The position numbers were made by a program, and so were the translations under genes. This document shows, piece by piece, positions 53,228 through 62,333 of a stretch of 64,000 nucleotides of DNA. The notes beneath the pieces were generated by a model, which saw only the letters and a program-made list of their open reading frames with translations, was not told where the DNA came from and ran no database searches. This DNA is from Flavobacterium saliperosum (GTDB lineage: Bacteria > Bacteroidota > Bacteroidia > Flavobacteriales > Flavobacteriaceae): contig NZ_FMTY01000001.1 in assembly GCF_900100625.1 (NCBI RefSeq), positions 372,001-436,000 on the forward strand. Reading direction: 5' to 3'. Within the stretch, counting starts at the first letter, position 1, and every line of letters starts with the position of its first letter.

Positions 53228-55144
53228 ATGAACAAGAAAGTAATTTTAATGATTTTGGACGGTTGGGGAAAATCTCCCGACCCGAAAGTTTCTGCAATTG
53301 ACAACGCCAATATTCCTTTTATAAACAGTTTATATACAAAATACCCCAACGGGCAATTGCGAACCGACGGACTCAACGTAGGCTTACCCGACGGACAAAT
53401 GGGAAATTCCGAAGTGGGTCACATGAACTTAGGCGCCGGGCGTATTGTTTATCAGGATTTGGCAAAAATCAATCTGGCGGTGGAAAACAAAACCTTAAAC
53501 AAGGAAAAAGTATTACACGATGCCTTCGAATATGCCAAACAAAACAATAAAAACGTTCATTTTTTAGGTTTGGTTTCCGATGGTGGTGTACATTCCCACA
53601 CGTCGCATTTAAGAGGCTTGTTGGATGCCGCAAACGACTTCGGCCTACAAAACGTTTTTGTACACGCTTTTACCGATGGCCGTGATGTCGATCCGAAATC
53701 GGGTGCGAAATACATTCAGGATCTGGAAGCGTATCTGCAAAATTCATCGGCAAAACTGGCTTCGGTTGTAGGTCGTTATTATGCGATGGATCGTGACAAA
53801 AGATGGGAACGTGTTAAAAAAGCCTACGATTTAGTTGTAAACGGAACCGGAATCCATTCCCTAAATGCCGTGAACAGTATTTTATCCAGTTATCACAATC
53901 ACGTTACCGACGAATTTATCGAACCGATTGTAATGGTCGATATGGAAAACAAACCTGTCGCCACGATTCAGGAAAACGATGTGGTGATTTTCTTCAATTT
54001 CAGAACCGACCGAGGAAGACAATTGACCGAAGCCTTATCGCAAAAAGATTTCCACGAACAGAACATGCACAAGTTGCCGTTGTATTATGTTACGATGACC
54101 AACTACGACGACACGTTCGAAAACGTGCATGTGATTTACGACAAAGACAACATCACCGAAACCTTAGGTGAAGTTTTGGAATACAACAACAAACTGCAAA
54201 TCCGAATTGCCGAAACCGAAAAATATCCGCACGTGACCTTTTTCTTTTCCGGTGGTCGTGAAACCCCTTTTATTGGCGAAAGACGCTTACTTTGTCCGTC
54301 GCCAAAAGTGGCCACTTACGATTTGCAACCCGAAATGAGTGCCTTCGATATAAAAGACAAATTAATTCCCGAACTAAAAAAAGGGGAAGTCGATTTCGTC
54401 TGTCTGAATTTTGCCAATGGCGATATGGTAGGACATACCGGCGTAATGGAAGCAGCCATCAAAGCTTGTGAAGCCGTGGATGTTTGTGTAAAAGAAGTTA
54501 TTGAAACTGCTTTGGGAAACAACTACACTACCCTCGTTATTGCCGATCACGGAAACTGCGAAACCATGATCAATCCGGACGGAACACCAAATACAGCACA
54601 CACTACCAACCCAGTACCTATTATACTGGTAGACAAAGAATTAAAACAAATCAAGAACGGTGTTTTAGGCGACATCGCTCCTACCATTTTAGATTTAATG
54701 GGCATCGAAAAACCAAAAGTTATGACAAGACATTCTTTAGTATCACAATTCACCATCGAAGAAATTCATCAGGCGCACAGCCAAGTAAAATCAGGAGCCG
54801 ATTTCCCTCAATATGTGGGGCAGTTAAAACAAATGGGCATCCTGAAATATGATAATTTCGTTACCGATGGAAAAACGGTTTATTTTGGAAAAGACAACTT
54901 TTCTTTAAGCGACAAACCAAAATACGAAACCATTGCAATATCGGATAATCCTTCAACATTAGAATTAGAAGACGTTCTCATAACACACCAAAAAGGACAA
55001 ACGGATTACATGACGTTTTGCACTCAGGCTGCTGCAGCCGGTGTTTACAAATGGACTTGCGATTTTACAGACATGACCTGTACTTATTATGATGCTAAAG
55101 GCAACAAAATGATAACTGAAGAAATACCGAATTACATTAATTAG
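53228..55144 (+). CDS. gpmI: Cofactor-independent phosphoglycerate mutase fused to a DUF1398 domain
   Basis: Interconverts 3- and 2-phosphoglycerate in glycolysis. Residues 1-507 are a complete GpmI: metal site Asp11 in ILDGWG, nucleophile Ser61 in MGNSEVGHMNLG, FTDGRDVDPKSG, FNFRTDRGRQ and the second metal site ADHGNCETM, ending at the usual MTRHSLVSQ. Instead of a stop, residues 508-638 continue as a DUF1398 domain (FTIEEIHQAHSQVKSGADFP, KGQTDYMTFC, MTCTYYDAKGNKM). That family is normally a separate small protein of unknown role. The start is ATG 53228; a TTG 12 codons earlier overlaps the upstream gene. Confidence 0.93.
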   Translation: MNKKVILMILDGWGKSPDPKVSAIDNANIPFINSLYTKYPNGQLRTDGLNVGLPDGQMGNSEVGHMNLGAGRIVYQDLAKINLAVENKTLNKEKVLHDAFEYAKQNNKNVHFLGLVSDGGVHSHTSHLRGLLDAANDFGLQNVFVHAFTDGRDVDPKSGAKYIQDLEAYLQNSSAKLASVVGRYYAMDRDKRWERVKKAYDLVVNGTGIHSLNAVNSILSSYHNHVTDEFIEPIVMVDMENKPVATIQENDVVIFFNFRTDRGRQLTEALSQKDFHEQNMHKLPLYYVTMTNYDDTFENVHVIYDKDNITETLGEVLEYNNKLQIRIAETEKYPHVTFFFSGGRETPFIGERRLLCPSPKVATYDLQPEMSAFDIKDKLIPELKKGEVDFVCLNFANGDMVGHTGVMEAAIKACEAVDVCVKEVIETALGNNYTTLVIADHGNCETMINPDGTPNTAHTTNPVPIILVDKELKQIKNGVLGDIAPTILDLMGIEKPKVMTRHSLVSQFTIEEIHQAHSQVKSGADFPQYVGQLKQMGILKYDNFVTDGKTVYFGKDNFSLSDKPKYETIAISDNPSTLELEDVLITHQKGQTDYMTFCTQAAAAGVYKWTCDFTDMTCTYYDAKGNKMITEEIPNYIN

Positions 55145-55146
55145 CC

Positions 55147-55689
55147 ATGAAAAAAGCAATCTTATTATTAGCTATTACAGCATCCTTAACAAGCTGCAAG
55201 GCACAAAAAAAACCAATTATGACATCGGAAACTACAGTGGTAAAAACCAATGACATCTTGCTGGGAAAACATGCAAAAGAAGCGCTTTTAAACATCCCAT
55301 ATTCGCTTTGGTACAAACCAAATCACGAAAATTACAAACCCAATACGACGACCATTACCGAATTAAAAAAATATACCGAAGGAGTTTCCGTAACCCTGTT
55401 TATGGGAACATGGTGTGAGGATAGTCAGCAACAGGTTCCGGCATTCTATAAAATTTTAGAGCATTTGCAATTTAACAACGATGCTGTTACTTTAATTGCA
55501 ATGGACAAAAACAAAACAACTTCGGAGCAATTTGAAAAAGACCTGAACATTACCAATGTGCCAACCTTCATTTTCCACAAAAACGGAAAAGAGCTGTACC
55601 GCATAGTGGAACGCCCAATGGAAACACTGGAAAAAGACATGCTTAAAATTGTAACGGGACAACCCTACAAACATGCCTACGAAAATTAA
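55147..55689 (+). CDS. Thioredoxin-like lipoprotein
   Basis: 180 residues with a lipoprotein signal (lipobox LTSC, Cys17) and a thioredoxin-fold domain. The active-site position reads MGTWCEDSQQQVPAF, so it has CxxS rather than CxxC, and a cis-Pro in ITNVPTFIF. A monothiol site suggests reduction or isomerisation by a mechanism unlike classic thioredoxin, or binding only. It starts 2 bases after gpmI and ends at a bidirectional terminator. Confidence 0.85.
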   Translation: MKKAILLLAITASLTSCKAQKKPIMTSETTVVKTNDILLGKHAKEALLNIPYSLWYKPNHENYKPNTTTITELKKYTEGVSVTLFMGTWCEDSQQQVPAFYKILEHLQFNNDAVTLIAMDKNKTTSEQFEKDLNITNVPTFIFHKNGKELYRIVERPMETLEKDMLKIVTGQPYKHAYEN

Positions 55690-55717
55690 AAAAAGCTCCG
55701 TTTGGAGCTTTTTTTTT
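55687..55717. terminator. Bidirectional terminator behind the thioredoxin-like gene
   Basis: AGCTCC/GGAGCT (55694-55699 with 55704-55709), loop GTTT, flanked by eight A and nine T. It also serves the convergent CoA-transferase gene, whose stop is in the T-run. Confidence 0.9.
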
Positions 55718-56990
55718 ATATACTTTTTAACATCGTAAAATATTCTTTCTCAATCCATTCCTGATGGTTTGGGTGCGCGATTTTCACCATTTCAGCGAAA
55801 CGCTGTTTTAATGTTTTTCCGTATAAATTGGCAATCCCGTTCTCGGTAATTACATAATGTACATGCGAACGTGTCGTTACCACACCCGCGCCTTGTTTCA
55901 GAAAAGGAACAATTCTGCTTTCACCTCTTTTTGTAACAGAAGGCAACGCTATAATCGCTTTACCGCCTTCACTTAACGATGCGCCGCGAATAAAATCCAT
56001 CTGTCCGCCCACTCCGGAATACATCTTCGCGCCTATGGAATCGGCACAAACCTGTCCGGTAACATCGACTTCAATCGCCGAATTAATCGCCACCATTTTC
56101 GGATTTCTTCGGATAACGGCCGTATCATTCACATACGACGACTCGCGCATTTCGATAAACGGGTTGTCATTTACAAAATCATACAACCGTTGCGAACCGA
56201 TTAGGAAAGTGGCCAAAGCCCGTCCGCGGTTCACACCTTTATAGTTACAGTTAATCACGTCGTTTTCAATTAAATCAATTACGCCATCCGAAAACATTTC
56301 GGTGTGCAATCCCAAATCCTTATGATTCGTCAGTTTCGCCAAAGCGGCATTCGGGATGGAACCAATTCCCATCTGCAGCGTGCTTCGGTCTTCAATTAAA
56401 CTCGCCACAAAACTTCCGATTTTTTCCTCATCCGGTGTAATTACAGCCGAACCGTGACCAAAAATGGGTTGGTTCACTTCCACCAGATAATTAATCTCCG
56501 ACACATGTAAAATTCCGTCGCCAAAGGTTCTTGGCATTTGCGGATTCACCTGTGCGATGACCGTTTTTGCGTTTTCAATCGCCGCCAAAGTAGCTTCAAC
56601 AGAAACCCCTAACGAACAATATCCATGTTTGTCCGGTGGAGAAACGTGAATAAAAACAACATCCAGTGAAATCACCTTTTTTCGGAAGAGATATGGCAAT
56701 TCACTTAAAAAAACCGGCGTATAGGATCCGTTTCCCGCTGCCAGTGTATGCCGCACATTGCTTCCGATAAAAAAAGAATTGACGTGAAAACTTTCAGACA
56801 ATTCCGGATTGGCGTAAGGCGCATCGCCTTCGGTATGCAAATGACATACTTCCACATTTTTTAATTCTCCGGCTCTGTCCGCCAAGGCTTTGGTTAAAAC
56901 CGACGGTGTCGCCGCCGCGGCCTGGATGTAGATTCGGTTTCCGGATTGTACTACTTTGACAGCTTCTGCTGCCGAAACATATTGACTCAT
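55716..56990 (-). CDS. Acetyl-CoA hydrolase/CoA-transferase family protein
   Basis: 424 residues of the acetyl-CoA hydrolase/transferase superfamily, two similar domains. The catalytic Glu is expected in INSAIEVDVTGQV, and SGVGGQMDFIRGA forms the CoA-binding loop; QMGIGSIPNAA and TEMFSDG are further family motifs. It most resembles 4-hydroxybutyrate or acetate CoA-transferases. The physiological acyl group cannot be decided. Cytosolic. Confidence 0.88.
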   Translation of the reverse strand: MSQYVSAAEAVKVVQSGNRIYIQAAAATPSVLTKALADRAGELKNVEVCHLHTEGDAPYANPELSESFHVNSFFIGSNVRHTLAAGNGSYTPVFLSELPYLFRKKVISLDVVFIHVSPPDKHGYCSLGVSVEATLAAIENAKTVIAQVNPQMPRTFGDGILHVSEINYLVEVNQPIFGHGSAVITPDEEKIGSFVASLIEDRSTLQMGIGSIPNAALAKLTNHKDLGLHTEMFSDGVIDLIENDVINCNYKGVNRGRALATFLIGSQRLYDFVNDNPFIEMRESSYVNDTAVIRRNPKMVAINSAIEVDVTGQVCADSIGAKMYSGVGGQMDFIRGASLSEGGKAIIALPSVTKRGESRIVPFLKQGAGVVTTRSHVHYVITENGIANLYGKTLKQRFAEMVKIAHPNHQEWIEKEYFTMLKSI

Positions 56991-57006
56991 ACCTCAAAAT
57001 TTTAAA

Positions 57007-57014
57007 CAAATTTA
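57007..57014 (-). promoter_or_regulatory. -7 box for the CoA-transferase gene (TAAATTTG)
   Basis: Exact match on the minus strand, 16 bases before the ATG, in the divergent gap to map. Confidence 0.55.
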
Positions 57015-57088
57015 AGCCCTTTCAAGTTACGAAAACATGACAAAACTCATTACAAATTATCGATTAAAGATTTATCAACAGAATATTG

Positions 57089-57096
57089 TATTTTTG
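57089..57096 (+). promoter_or_regulatory. -7 box for map and the methyltransferase (TATTTTTG)
   Basis: Exact match, 20 bases before the map ATG. Confidence 0.6.
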
Positions 57097-57116
57097 CAGT
57101 CCAACAATTTGAAGAT

Positions 57117-57935
57117 ATGATTATCGTTAAAACCCGTGAAGAAATCGAATTGATGCGCGAAAGTGCGTTAATCGTTTCAAAAACCCTTGGAATGATTGCT
57201 TCGGAAATTAAACCCGGAGTAACTACTTTATATTTAGACAAATTAGCCGATACTTTTATCCGTGACCACGGCGCTACCCCTGCTTTTTTAGGCATGTACG
57301 GTTTTCCGAATTCGTTATGCATGAGTCCGAATTCACAAGTTGTACACGGGATTCCAACAGAAAAACCCTTGGAAAGCGGCGATATCATTTCGGTAGATTG
57401 CGGTGCCTTGAAAAACGGATTTTATGGCGATCATGCCTATACTTTCGAAGTGGGCGAAGTAAATGAAGCCACTAAAAAACTATTAAAAGTTACCAAAGAA
57501 TCCCTTTATGTGGGTATCCGCGAACTGAAAGTCGGAAATCGCACGGAAGATGTAGGGAATGCCATCCAGAAATATTGTGAAAATCACGGTTATGGTGTGG
57601 TGCGCGAATTGGTAGGTCACGGTTTGGGACGTACCATGCATGAAGCGCCGGAGATGCCAAATTACGGTAAAAAAGGACGCGGAAAATTATTGATTGAAGG
57701 AATGGTGGTAGCCATCGAACCGATGATCAATCAGGGAACCAAAAACATCAAACAACACAAAGACGGCTGGACAATCACTACTGCTGACAACAAACCTTCG
57801 GCACATTTTGAACATGACGTAGCCATTATCGACGGAAAACCGGAATTACTATCAACGTTTGCTTATATCTATCAGGCTTTAGGAATTACATCCAATGAAG
57901 AAAACGAATTCAGAAAACAGCCTTTAGTCATCTAA
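57117..57935 (+). CDS. map: Type I methionine aminopeptidase
   Basis: Removes N-terminal methionine from new proteins. The 272 residues carry the five metal ligands: Asp in ISVDCGALKNGFYGDHA (two), His in HGLGRTMHEAPEMPN, Glu in VAIEPM and Glu in HFEHDVAI. It is a little longer than the 264-residue E. coli enzyme. The stop TAA overlaps the next ATG (TAATG), coupling it to the methyltransferase. Confidence 0.97.
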   Translation: MIIVKTREEIELMRESALIVSKTLGMIASEIKPGVTTLYLDKLADTFIRDHGATPAFLGMYGFPNSLCMSPNSQVVHGIPTEKPLESGDIISVDCGALKNGFYGDHAYTFEVGEVNEATKKLLKVTKESLYVGIRELKVGNRTEDVGNAIQKYCENHGYGVVRELVGHGLGRTMHEAPEMPNYGKKGRGKLLIEGMVVAIEPMINQGTKNIKQHKDGWTITTADNKPSAHFEHDVAIIDGKPELLSTFAYIYQALGITSNEENEFRKQPLVI

Positions 57936-58705
57936 TGAAGAAAATTTTCAAATTCATTTTAAATACGATTCCGCGTCCAATCCTAATCCGATTGAGCATT
58001 GTGGCACGTCCGGTTTTAGCTTTCTTATTAAAAGGAAACACCTTCACGGATCCAATTGACGGGAAAAGTTTCCGCATGTTTTTACCCTACGGATACGGAA
58101 CCCAACGCAATAATGTTCTATCGCCAAGCACTTTATCTTTGGAACGGCACCGTTTGCTTTGGTTGTATTTAAAAAATGAAACCGATTTTTTTACGGCAAC
58201 CCAAAAGAAAAAAGTACTGCATTTTGCACCGGAACAGGAATTTTACAAACGTTTCAAAAAGCAAAGCAACATCGATTACACTACCACGGATTTATTTTCT
58301 CCGTTAGCGGATGTGAAAGCCGACATCTGTAATTTACCGTTTGAAGACAATTCGTATGATGTTATTTTCTGCAATCACGTTTTGGAACACATCCCGGACG
58401 ACACCAAAGCCATGCAGGAATTGTATCGTGTTTTAAAACCGGGTGGGATGGGGATTTTTCAGATTCCTCAGGATGTATCAAGAGCGACAACTTTTTCCGA
58501 TGATTCCATCACTGATCCGAAAGAACGCGCGAAAATTTTCGGGCAATACGATCACGTTCGTGTATATGGAAGAGATTATTTCGACAAATTAAGAAGCATT
58601 GGTTTTAAGGTTACGGAAGAAGATTACACCAACAAAATCACTCCCGAACTGGTTGAAAAATATTGCCTGGCAAAAGGGGAAATTATCCCTGTTTGTTACA
58701 AATAA
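57935..58705 (+). CDS. SAM-dependent methyltransferase
   Basis: 256 residues, class I. The SAM motifs are VLHFAPEQEFYKRF (variant motif I), ADICNLPFEDNSYDVIFCNHVLEHI and LYRVLKPGGMGIFQIPQD, as in the Methyltransf_11 group. The N-terminal 45 residues (IPRPILIRLSIVARPVLAFLL) may bind membrane or another protein. Substrate unknown. It shares a transcript with map; whether that link is functional is unclear. Confidence 0.85.
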   Translation: MKKIFKFILNTIPRPILIRLSIVARPVLAFLLKGNTFTDPIDGKSFRMFLPYGYGTQRNNVLSPSTLSLERHRLLWLYLKNETDFFTATQKKKVLHFAPEQEFYKRFKKQSNIDYTTTDLFSPLADVKADICNLPFEDNSYDVIFCNHVLEHIPDDTKAMQELYRVLKPGGMGIFQIPQDVSRATTFSDDSITDPKERAKIFGQYDHVRVYGRDYFDKLRSIGFKVTEEDYTNKITPELVEKYCLAKGEIIPVCYK

Positions 58706-58730
58706 AGCGGCATTTTCTTTGGAATGAAAT

Positions 58731-58758
58731 TTGCATTAAAAGAAAATCATTACTTTTA
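58731..58758 (+). promoter_or_regulatory. Promoter of the T9SS plug gene (TTG, TACTTTTA)
   Basis: TTG at 58731-58733, 17 bases, then TACTTTTA at 58751-58758 (one mismatch). The ATG follows 18 bases later. Confidence 0.55.
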
Positions 58759-58776
58759 TAGTCAAACTTTTCTAAG

Positions 58777-60033
58777 ATGCTGTTCAAAAAAAACGTTATC
58801 CAGTTATTTTTCCTTTTGCTTACAACTTTAGTTGCTTCCGCACAGGTAGAAAAAGAAGTAGCACCTCCTTTTAACATCAAAACCGTTGCTTTTGTACAAA
58901 ACGGCAATGTTACCATTCCGATTTTTCGTTTGGGCGATTCCTTTCAGCTCGAATTCGACGATCTTTACGGAAACGAAGCCGATTATTACTACACCATCAC
59001 CCAATACAATTACGACTGGACACCTACCCAATTAGGCAAAGCCGAATATTTACAAGGCATGGACAATCAGCGGATTATGAACTACCAGAATTCCTTCAAC
59101 ACACTTCAGATTTACTCCCATTATTCGCAATCCTTTCCGAATCCATTCAACCGGATTCTCCTAACCGGGAATTATATGGTAAAAATCTTCAATTCGGATC
59201 AGGAATTGGTTTTCTCACGCAAATTCATCATGTACAGCGAACAGGTTGCCGTCCCACTACAAATAAAACGCTCCCGTGATTTAGCCACCATTGACGGTAT
59301 GCAAAACCTTGACTTCATGATAAAAATGGGCGACAACCTGCTACAGAATCCTATCCAAAACGTGAAAGTGGCCTTATTTCAGAACGGCCGATTTGACAAC
59401 GCCATATACAATATAAAACCACAATACACTATTGGCTCCGATTTAATTTACAGATACAATAAGGAAACCCAATTTTGGGCCGGAAACGAATATTTATATT
59501 TCGAAAACAAAGACATACGAACCGTAAGCAACAATGTGGGCCATGTAAGTGCCGGTGAAATTTACAATACGCACCTGTATATGAATGCTTCCAGAAAAAA
59601 CAGTCCTTACACTTATTTCCCCGACGTCAACGGACGCTTCTTACCCAATAAAATAAATGCCGAAGACAACAATCTGGAAGCCGATTATTCATGGGTCTAT
59701 TTCACTTTGAACACAAATACTTTCATGGACAAAAAAGATGTTTATGTGGTGGGAATGTTTAACAATTATTCGCTTTCTCCGGAATTCAAGATGGATTACA
59801 ATGCCGAAAAAGGGTTATTTGAAAAAGCCATTTTAATGAAGCAGGGCTTCACCAATTACCAATATGTGATAGCCGACAAAAACGGAAAAATCGATCAGGA
59901 AAATGCAATCGACGGAAATTTTTACCAAACCGAAAACAATTATTTCGTTTTGGTATACTATAAGGGAAACAACGACCGTTATGACAGGGTTATCGGAAAG
60001 GGAATCGCAACTTCCGAAGGCATCACAAATTAA
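58777..60033 (+). CDS. Type IX secretion system plug protein (DUF5103)
   Basis: 418 residues with a signal peptide (IQLFFLLLTTLVASAQ). It matches the DUF5103 family: FNIKTVAFVQNGNVTIPIFRLGDSFQLEFDDL at the start (first domain), YYTITQYNYDWTPTQL, and VYVVGMFNNYSLSPEFKM in the C-terminal domain. In F. johnsoniae this protein closes the periplasmic side of the SprA translocon. Its presence shows a T9SS, linked functionally to gldB/gldC here. Confidence 0.85.
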   Translation: MLFKKNVIQLFFLLLTTLVASAQVEKEVAPPFNIKTVAFVQNGNVTIPIFRLGDSFQLEFDDLYGNEADYYYTITQYNYDWTPTQLGKAEYLQGMDNQRIMNYQNSFNTLQIYSHYSQSFPNPFNRILLTGNYMVKIFNSDQELVFSRKFIMYSEQVAVPLQIKRSRDLATIDGMQNLDFMIKMGDNLLQNPIQNVKVALFQNGRFDNAIYNIKPQYTIGSDLIYRYNKETQFWAGNEYLYFENKDIRTVSNNVGHVSAGEIYNTHLYMNASRKNSPYTYFPDVNGRFLPNKINAEDNNLEADYSWVYFTLNTNTFMDKKDVYVVGMFNNYSLSPEFKMDYNAEKGLFEKAILMKQGFTNYQYVIADKNGKIDQENAIDGNFYQTENNYFVLVYYKGNNDRYDRVIGKGIATSEGITN

Positions 60034-60043
60034 AAAGCATTTT

Positions 60044-60077
60044 TTTGACAATCAAAAATAAATATTTCTTATTTTTG
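60044..60077 (+). promoter_or_regulatory. Promoter of apaG (TTTG, TATTTTTG)
   Basis: TTTG at 60044-60047, 22-base spacer, exact TATTTTTG at 60070-60077. The ATG is 29 bases downstream. Confidence 0.7.
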
Positions 60078-60106
60078 GAATAATTAATTCCGTTTTCGCA
60101 AAAATT

Positions 60107-60493
60107 ATGGTTTCTCAAATAACAAGCGGTATAAAAATTTCAGTTTTGACTAGTTTTGAAGGCACCTACTTCAAAAACTACAAAATTCATTTTGCCTTTT
60201 CTTACGAAGTGACCATTGAAAACCAAAGCAAGGATTCCGTTCAACTGAATTCCCGCCATTGGGAAATTCACGATTCGCTAAACGATCTGGAAATTGTGGA
60301 TGGCGAAGGGGTTATCGGCAAAAAACCCGTCTTAAAACCAGGCGAAAAACACACCTACAGTTCCGGCTGTCTGCTTTCCTCCCCTTTTGGAGCGATGCGT
60401 GGTTATTTCAACATGGTGAATTTCACCTCCACCCGAAGCTTCCGTGTGATCATTCCTACCTTTAAATTGAGTGCTCCTTTCGCACTGAATTAA
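60107..60493 (+). CDS. apaG: ApaG family protein
   Basis: 128 residues, normal length for ApaG, a small immunoglobulin-like domain. The signature is present: EVTIENQSKDSVQLNSRHWEI, GEGVIGKKPVLKPGE (GxGxxG) and SSPFGAMRGYFNM. ApaG binds divalent metals and ATP/GTP in some species; a role in stress or ion balance is proposed but not settled. Confidence 0.93.
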   Translation: MVSQITSGIKISVLTSFEGTYFKNYKIHFAFSYEVTIENQSKDSVQLNSRHWEIHDSLNDLEIVDGEGVIGKKPVLKPGEKHTYSSGCLLSSPFGAMRGYFNMVNFTSTRSFRVIIPTFKLSAPFALN

Positions 60494-60599
60494 ACCTGTA
60501 TTTTTAACAAAAGCATTAACAATTAACCGATTATCTAATTGGCTAATAATTTGTATCTTCGCTACGCGAAATTTTTGATAACTCAAATTATAACAAATT

Positions 60600-62225
60600 A
60601 TGCCAAAAGGAATTTACAATGTTCCGAAAGCGTTTAACGAACCTGTTAAATCATACGCTCCCGGAACCCCGGAAAGAGAAGCTGTCGCAGCCACTTTCAA
60701 ACAAATGTTCAACAGTACAGTTGATGTACCTTTATATATTGGTGTCGAACAAATCCGCACCGGAAAAACCAAAAACATGACGCCGCCGTTCGATCACAAA
60801 CATGTGGTGGGACAATACCATGAAGCAGAAAAAGAGCACATTGAAAAAGCAATTGCAACTGCTTTGGAAGCTAAGAAAAAGTGGTCCGCCATGCCGTGGG
60901 AACAAAGAGCCTCAATTTTCCTGAAAGCTGCTGAATTATTGTCAGGACCTTACCGTGCAAAAATCAATGCCGCAACTATGATTGCTCAGGCAAAAACAGT
61001 ACACCAGGCAGAAATTGATGCGGCATGTGAATTTATTGACTTTTTGCGTTTTAACGTAGAATTCATGACACAGATTTACGCGGAACAACCCATATCCTCA
61101 GAAGGCGTATGGAACCGTATGGAGCACCGTCCGTTAGAAGGGTTTGTGTATGCCATCACGCCGTTTAACTTTACTGCGATTGCAGGAAACTTACCCGCTG
61201 CACCTGCTTTAATGGGGAATGTGGTAATCTGGAAACCGGCGGCTACCCAAGTATACTCTGCCAACGTAATCATGGAAGTTTTCCAACAGGCAGGCTTACC
61301 GGCAGGTGTTATCAACATGATTACCGGAAATTCGGGAATGATTTCAGACACTTTATTGGCAAGTCCTGATTTCGCAGGAATCCACTTTACAGGATCAACC
61401 GGGGTATTCAATGATATGTGGGCGAAAATCGGTCAGAACATCAGCAAATACAAAACCTATCCGAGAATTGTCGGCGAAACCGGAGGAAAAGATTTCGTGG
61501 TTGCACATCCGTCCGCAATTCCGGCACAAATCGCCACTGCCTTATCAAGAGGAGCTTTCGAATATCAGGGACAAAAATGTTCGGCTGCATCAAGAGCCTA
61601 CATTCCGGCTTGCCTTTGGCCGGAAGTAAAAGAATTGTTACTGGCCGATTTGGCTTCCATGAAAATGGGATCTCCGGAAGACATGAGCAATTTTATTTCT
61701 TCTGTAATTTCGGAACAGTCTTTCGATAAATTAGCAGGATTCATCGATCAGGCTAAAAAAGACAGCGATGCGGAAATTATTGCCGGAGGAACCTATGACA
61801 AATCTGTCGGCTATTTCATTCAGCCTACCGTTATCGTAACTACGAATCCTAAATACAACACCATGTGCACCGAGTTATTCGGACCGGTATTGACTATTTA
61901 TGTATATGAAGATGCCAAATGGAGTGAAACGCTTGCCTTGGTTGACGGCACTTCAAGTTACGCTTTAACCGGAGCCATCTTGAGTCAGGATCGTTATGCT
62001 ATTGTGGAAGCTACCAAAGCGTTGGAAAATGCTGCCGGAAACTTCTACATCAACGACAAACCGACAGGAGCTGTAGTAGGACAACAACCTTTTGGAGGCG
62101 CCAGAGCATCCGGAACGAATGACAAAGCCGGTTCCGTGTTGAACTTGTTGCGTTGGGTTTCTCCTAGAACAATCAAAGAAACGTTTGTTACACCAACAGA
62201 TTACAGATATCCGTTCTTAGGATAA
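60600..62225 (+). CDS. pruA: L-glutamate gamma-semialdehyde dehydrogenase (delta-1-pyrroline-5-carboxylate dehydrogenase)
   Basis: 541-residue aldehyde dehydrogenase that oxidises glutamate semialdehyde to glutamate with NAD, the second step of proline breakdown. It has the nucleotide-fold motif PFNFTAIAGNLPAAPAL, FTGSTGVFNDMW, the catalytic Glu in IVGETGGKDFVV and Cys in GQKCSAASRAYIP, and the tail PFGGARASGTNDKAG. No proline dehydrogenase gene lies next to it. A TATCTTCG box (60554-60561) is a possible -7. Confidence 0.95.
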   Translation: MPKGIYNVPKAFNEPVKSYAPGTPEREAVAATFKQMFNSTVDVPLYIGVEQIRTGKTKNMTPPFDHKHVVGQYHEAEKEHIEKAIATALEAKKKWSAMPWEQRASIFLKAAELLSGPYRAKINAATMIAQAKTVHQAEIDAACEFIDFLRFNVEFMTQIYAEQPISSEGVWNRMEHRPLEGFVYAITPFNFTAIAGNLPAAPALMGNVVIWKPAATQVYSANVIMEVFQQAGLPAGVINMITGNSGMISDTLLASPDFAGIHFTGSTGVFNDMWAKIGQNISKYKTYPRIVGETGGKDFVVAHPSAIPAQIATALSRGAFEYQGQKCSAASRAYIPACLWPEVKELLLADLASMKMGSPEDMSNFISSVISEQSFDKLAGFIDQAKKDSDAEIIAGGTYDKSVGYFIQPTVIVTTNPKYNTMCTELFGPVLTIYVYEDAKWSETLALVDGTSSYALTGAILSQDRYAIVEATKALENAAGNFYINDKPTGAVVGQQPFGGARASGTNDKAGSVLNLLRWVSPRTIKETFVTPTDYRYPFLG

Positions 62226-62231
62226 AACAGT

Positions 62232-62263
62232 CAAAAGTCCAAGGTCTCAAAGCCTTGCGTCCT
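62232..62263. repeat. Possible 8-bp repeat behind pruA
   Basis: Units CAAAAGTC, CAAGGTCT, CAAAGCCT and TGCGTCCT (plus strand) resemble the octamer family at dnaG, but degenerate. Located between the pruA stop and its terminator. Confidence 0.4.
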
Positions 62264-62266
62264 AAT

Positions 62267-62303
62267 AAAAAAAGTCGAATCCAAATTTGGGTTCGACTTT
62301 TTT
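62267..62303. terminator. Bidirectional terminator between pruA and rsmG
   Basis: AAAGTCGAATCC pairs with GGGTTCGACTTT (about 62271-62282 with 62289-62300), with an A-run before and T-run after. Confidence 0.85.
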
Positions 62304-62333
62304 AGTATGACAGGTTTGTTCTGACTTTCGACT

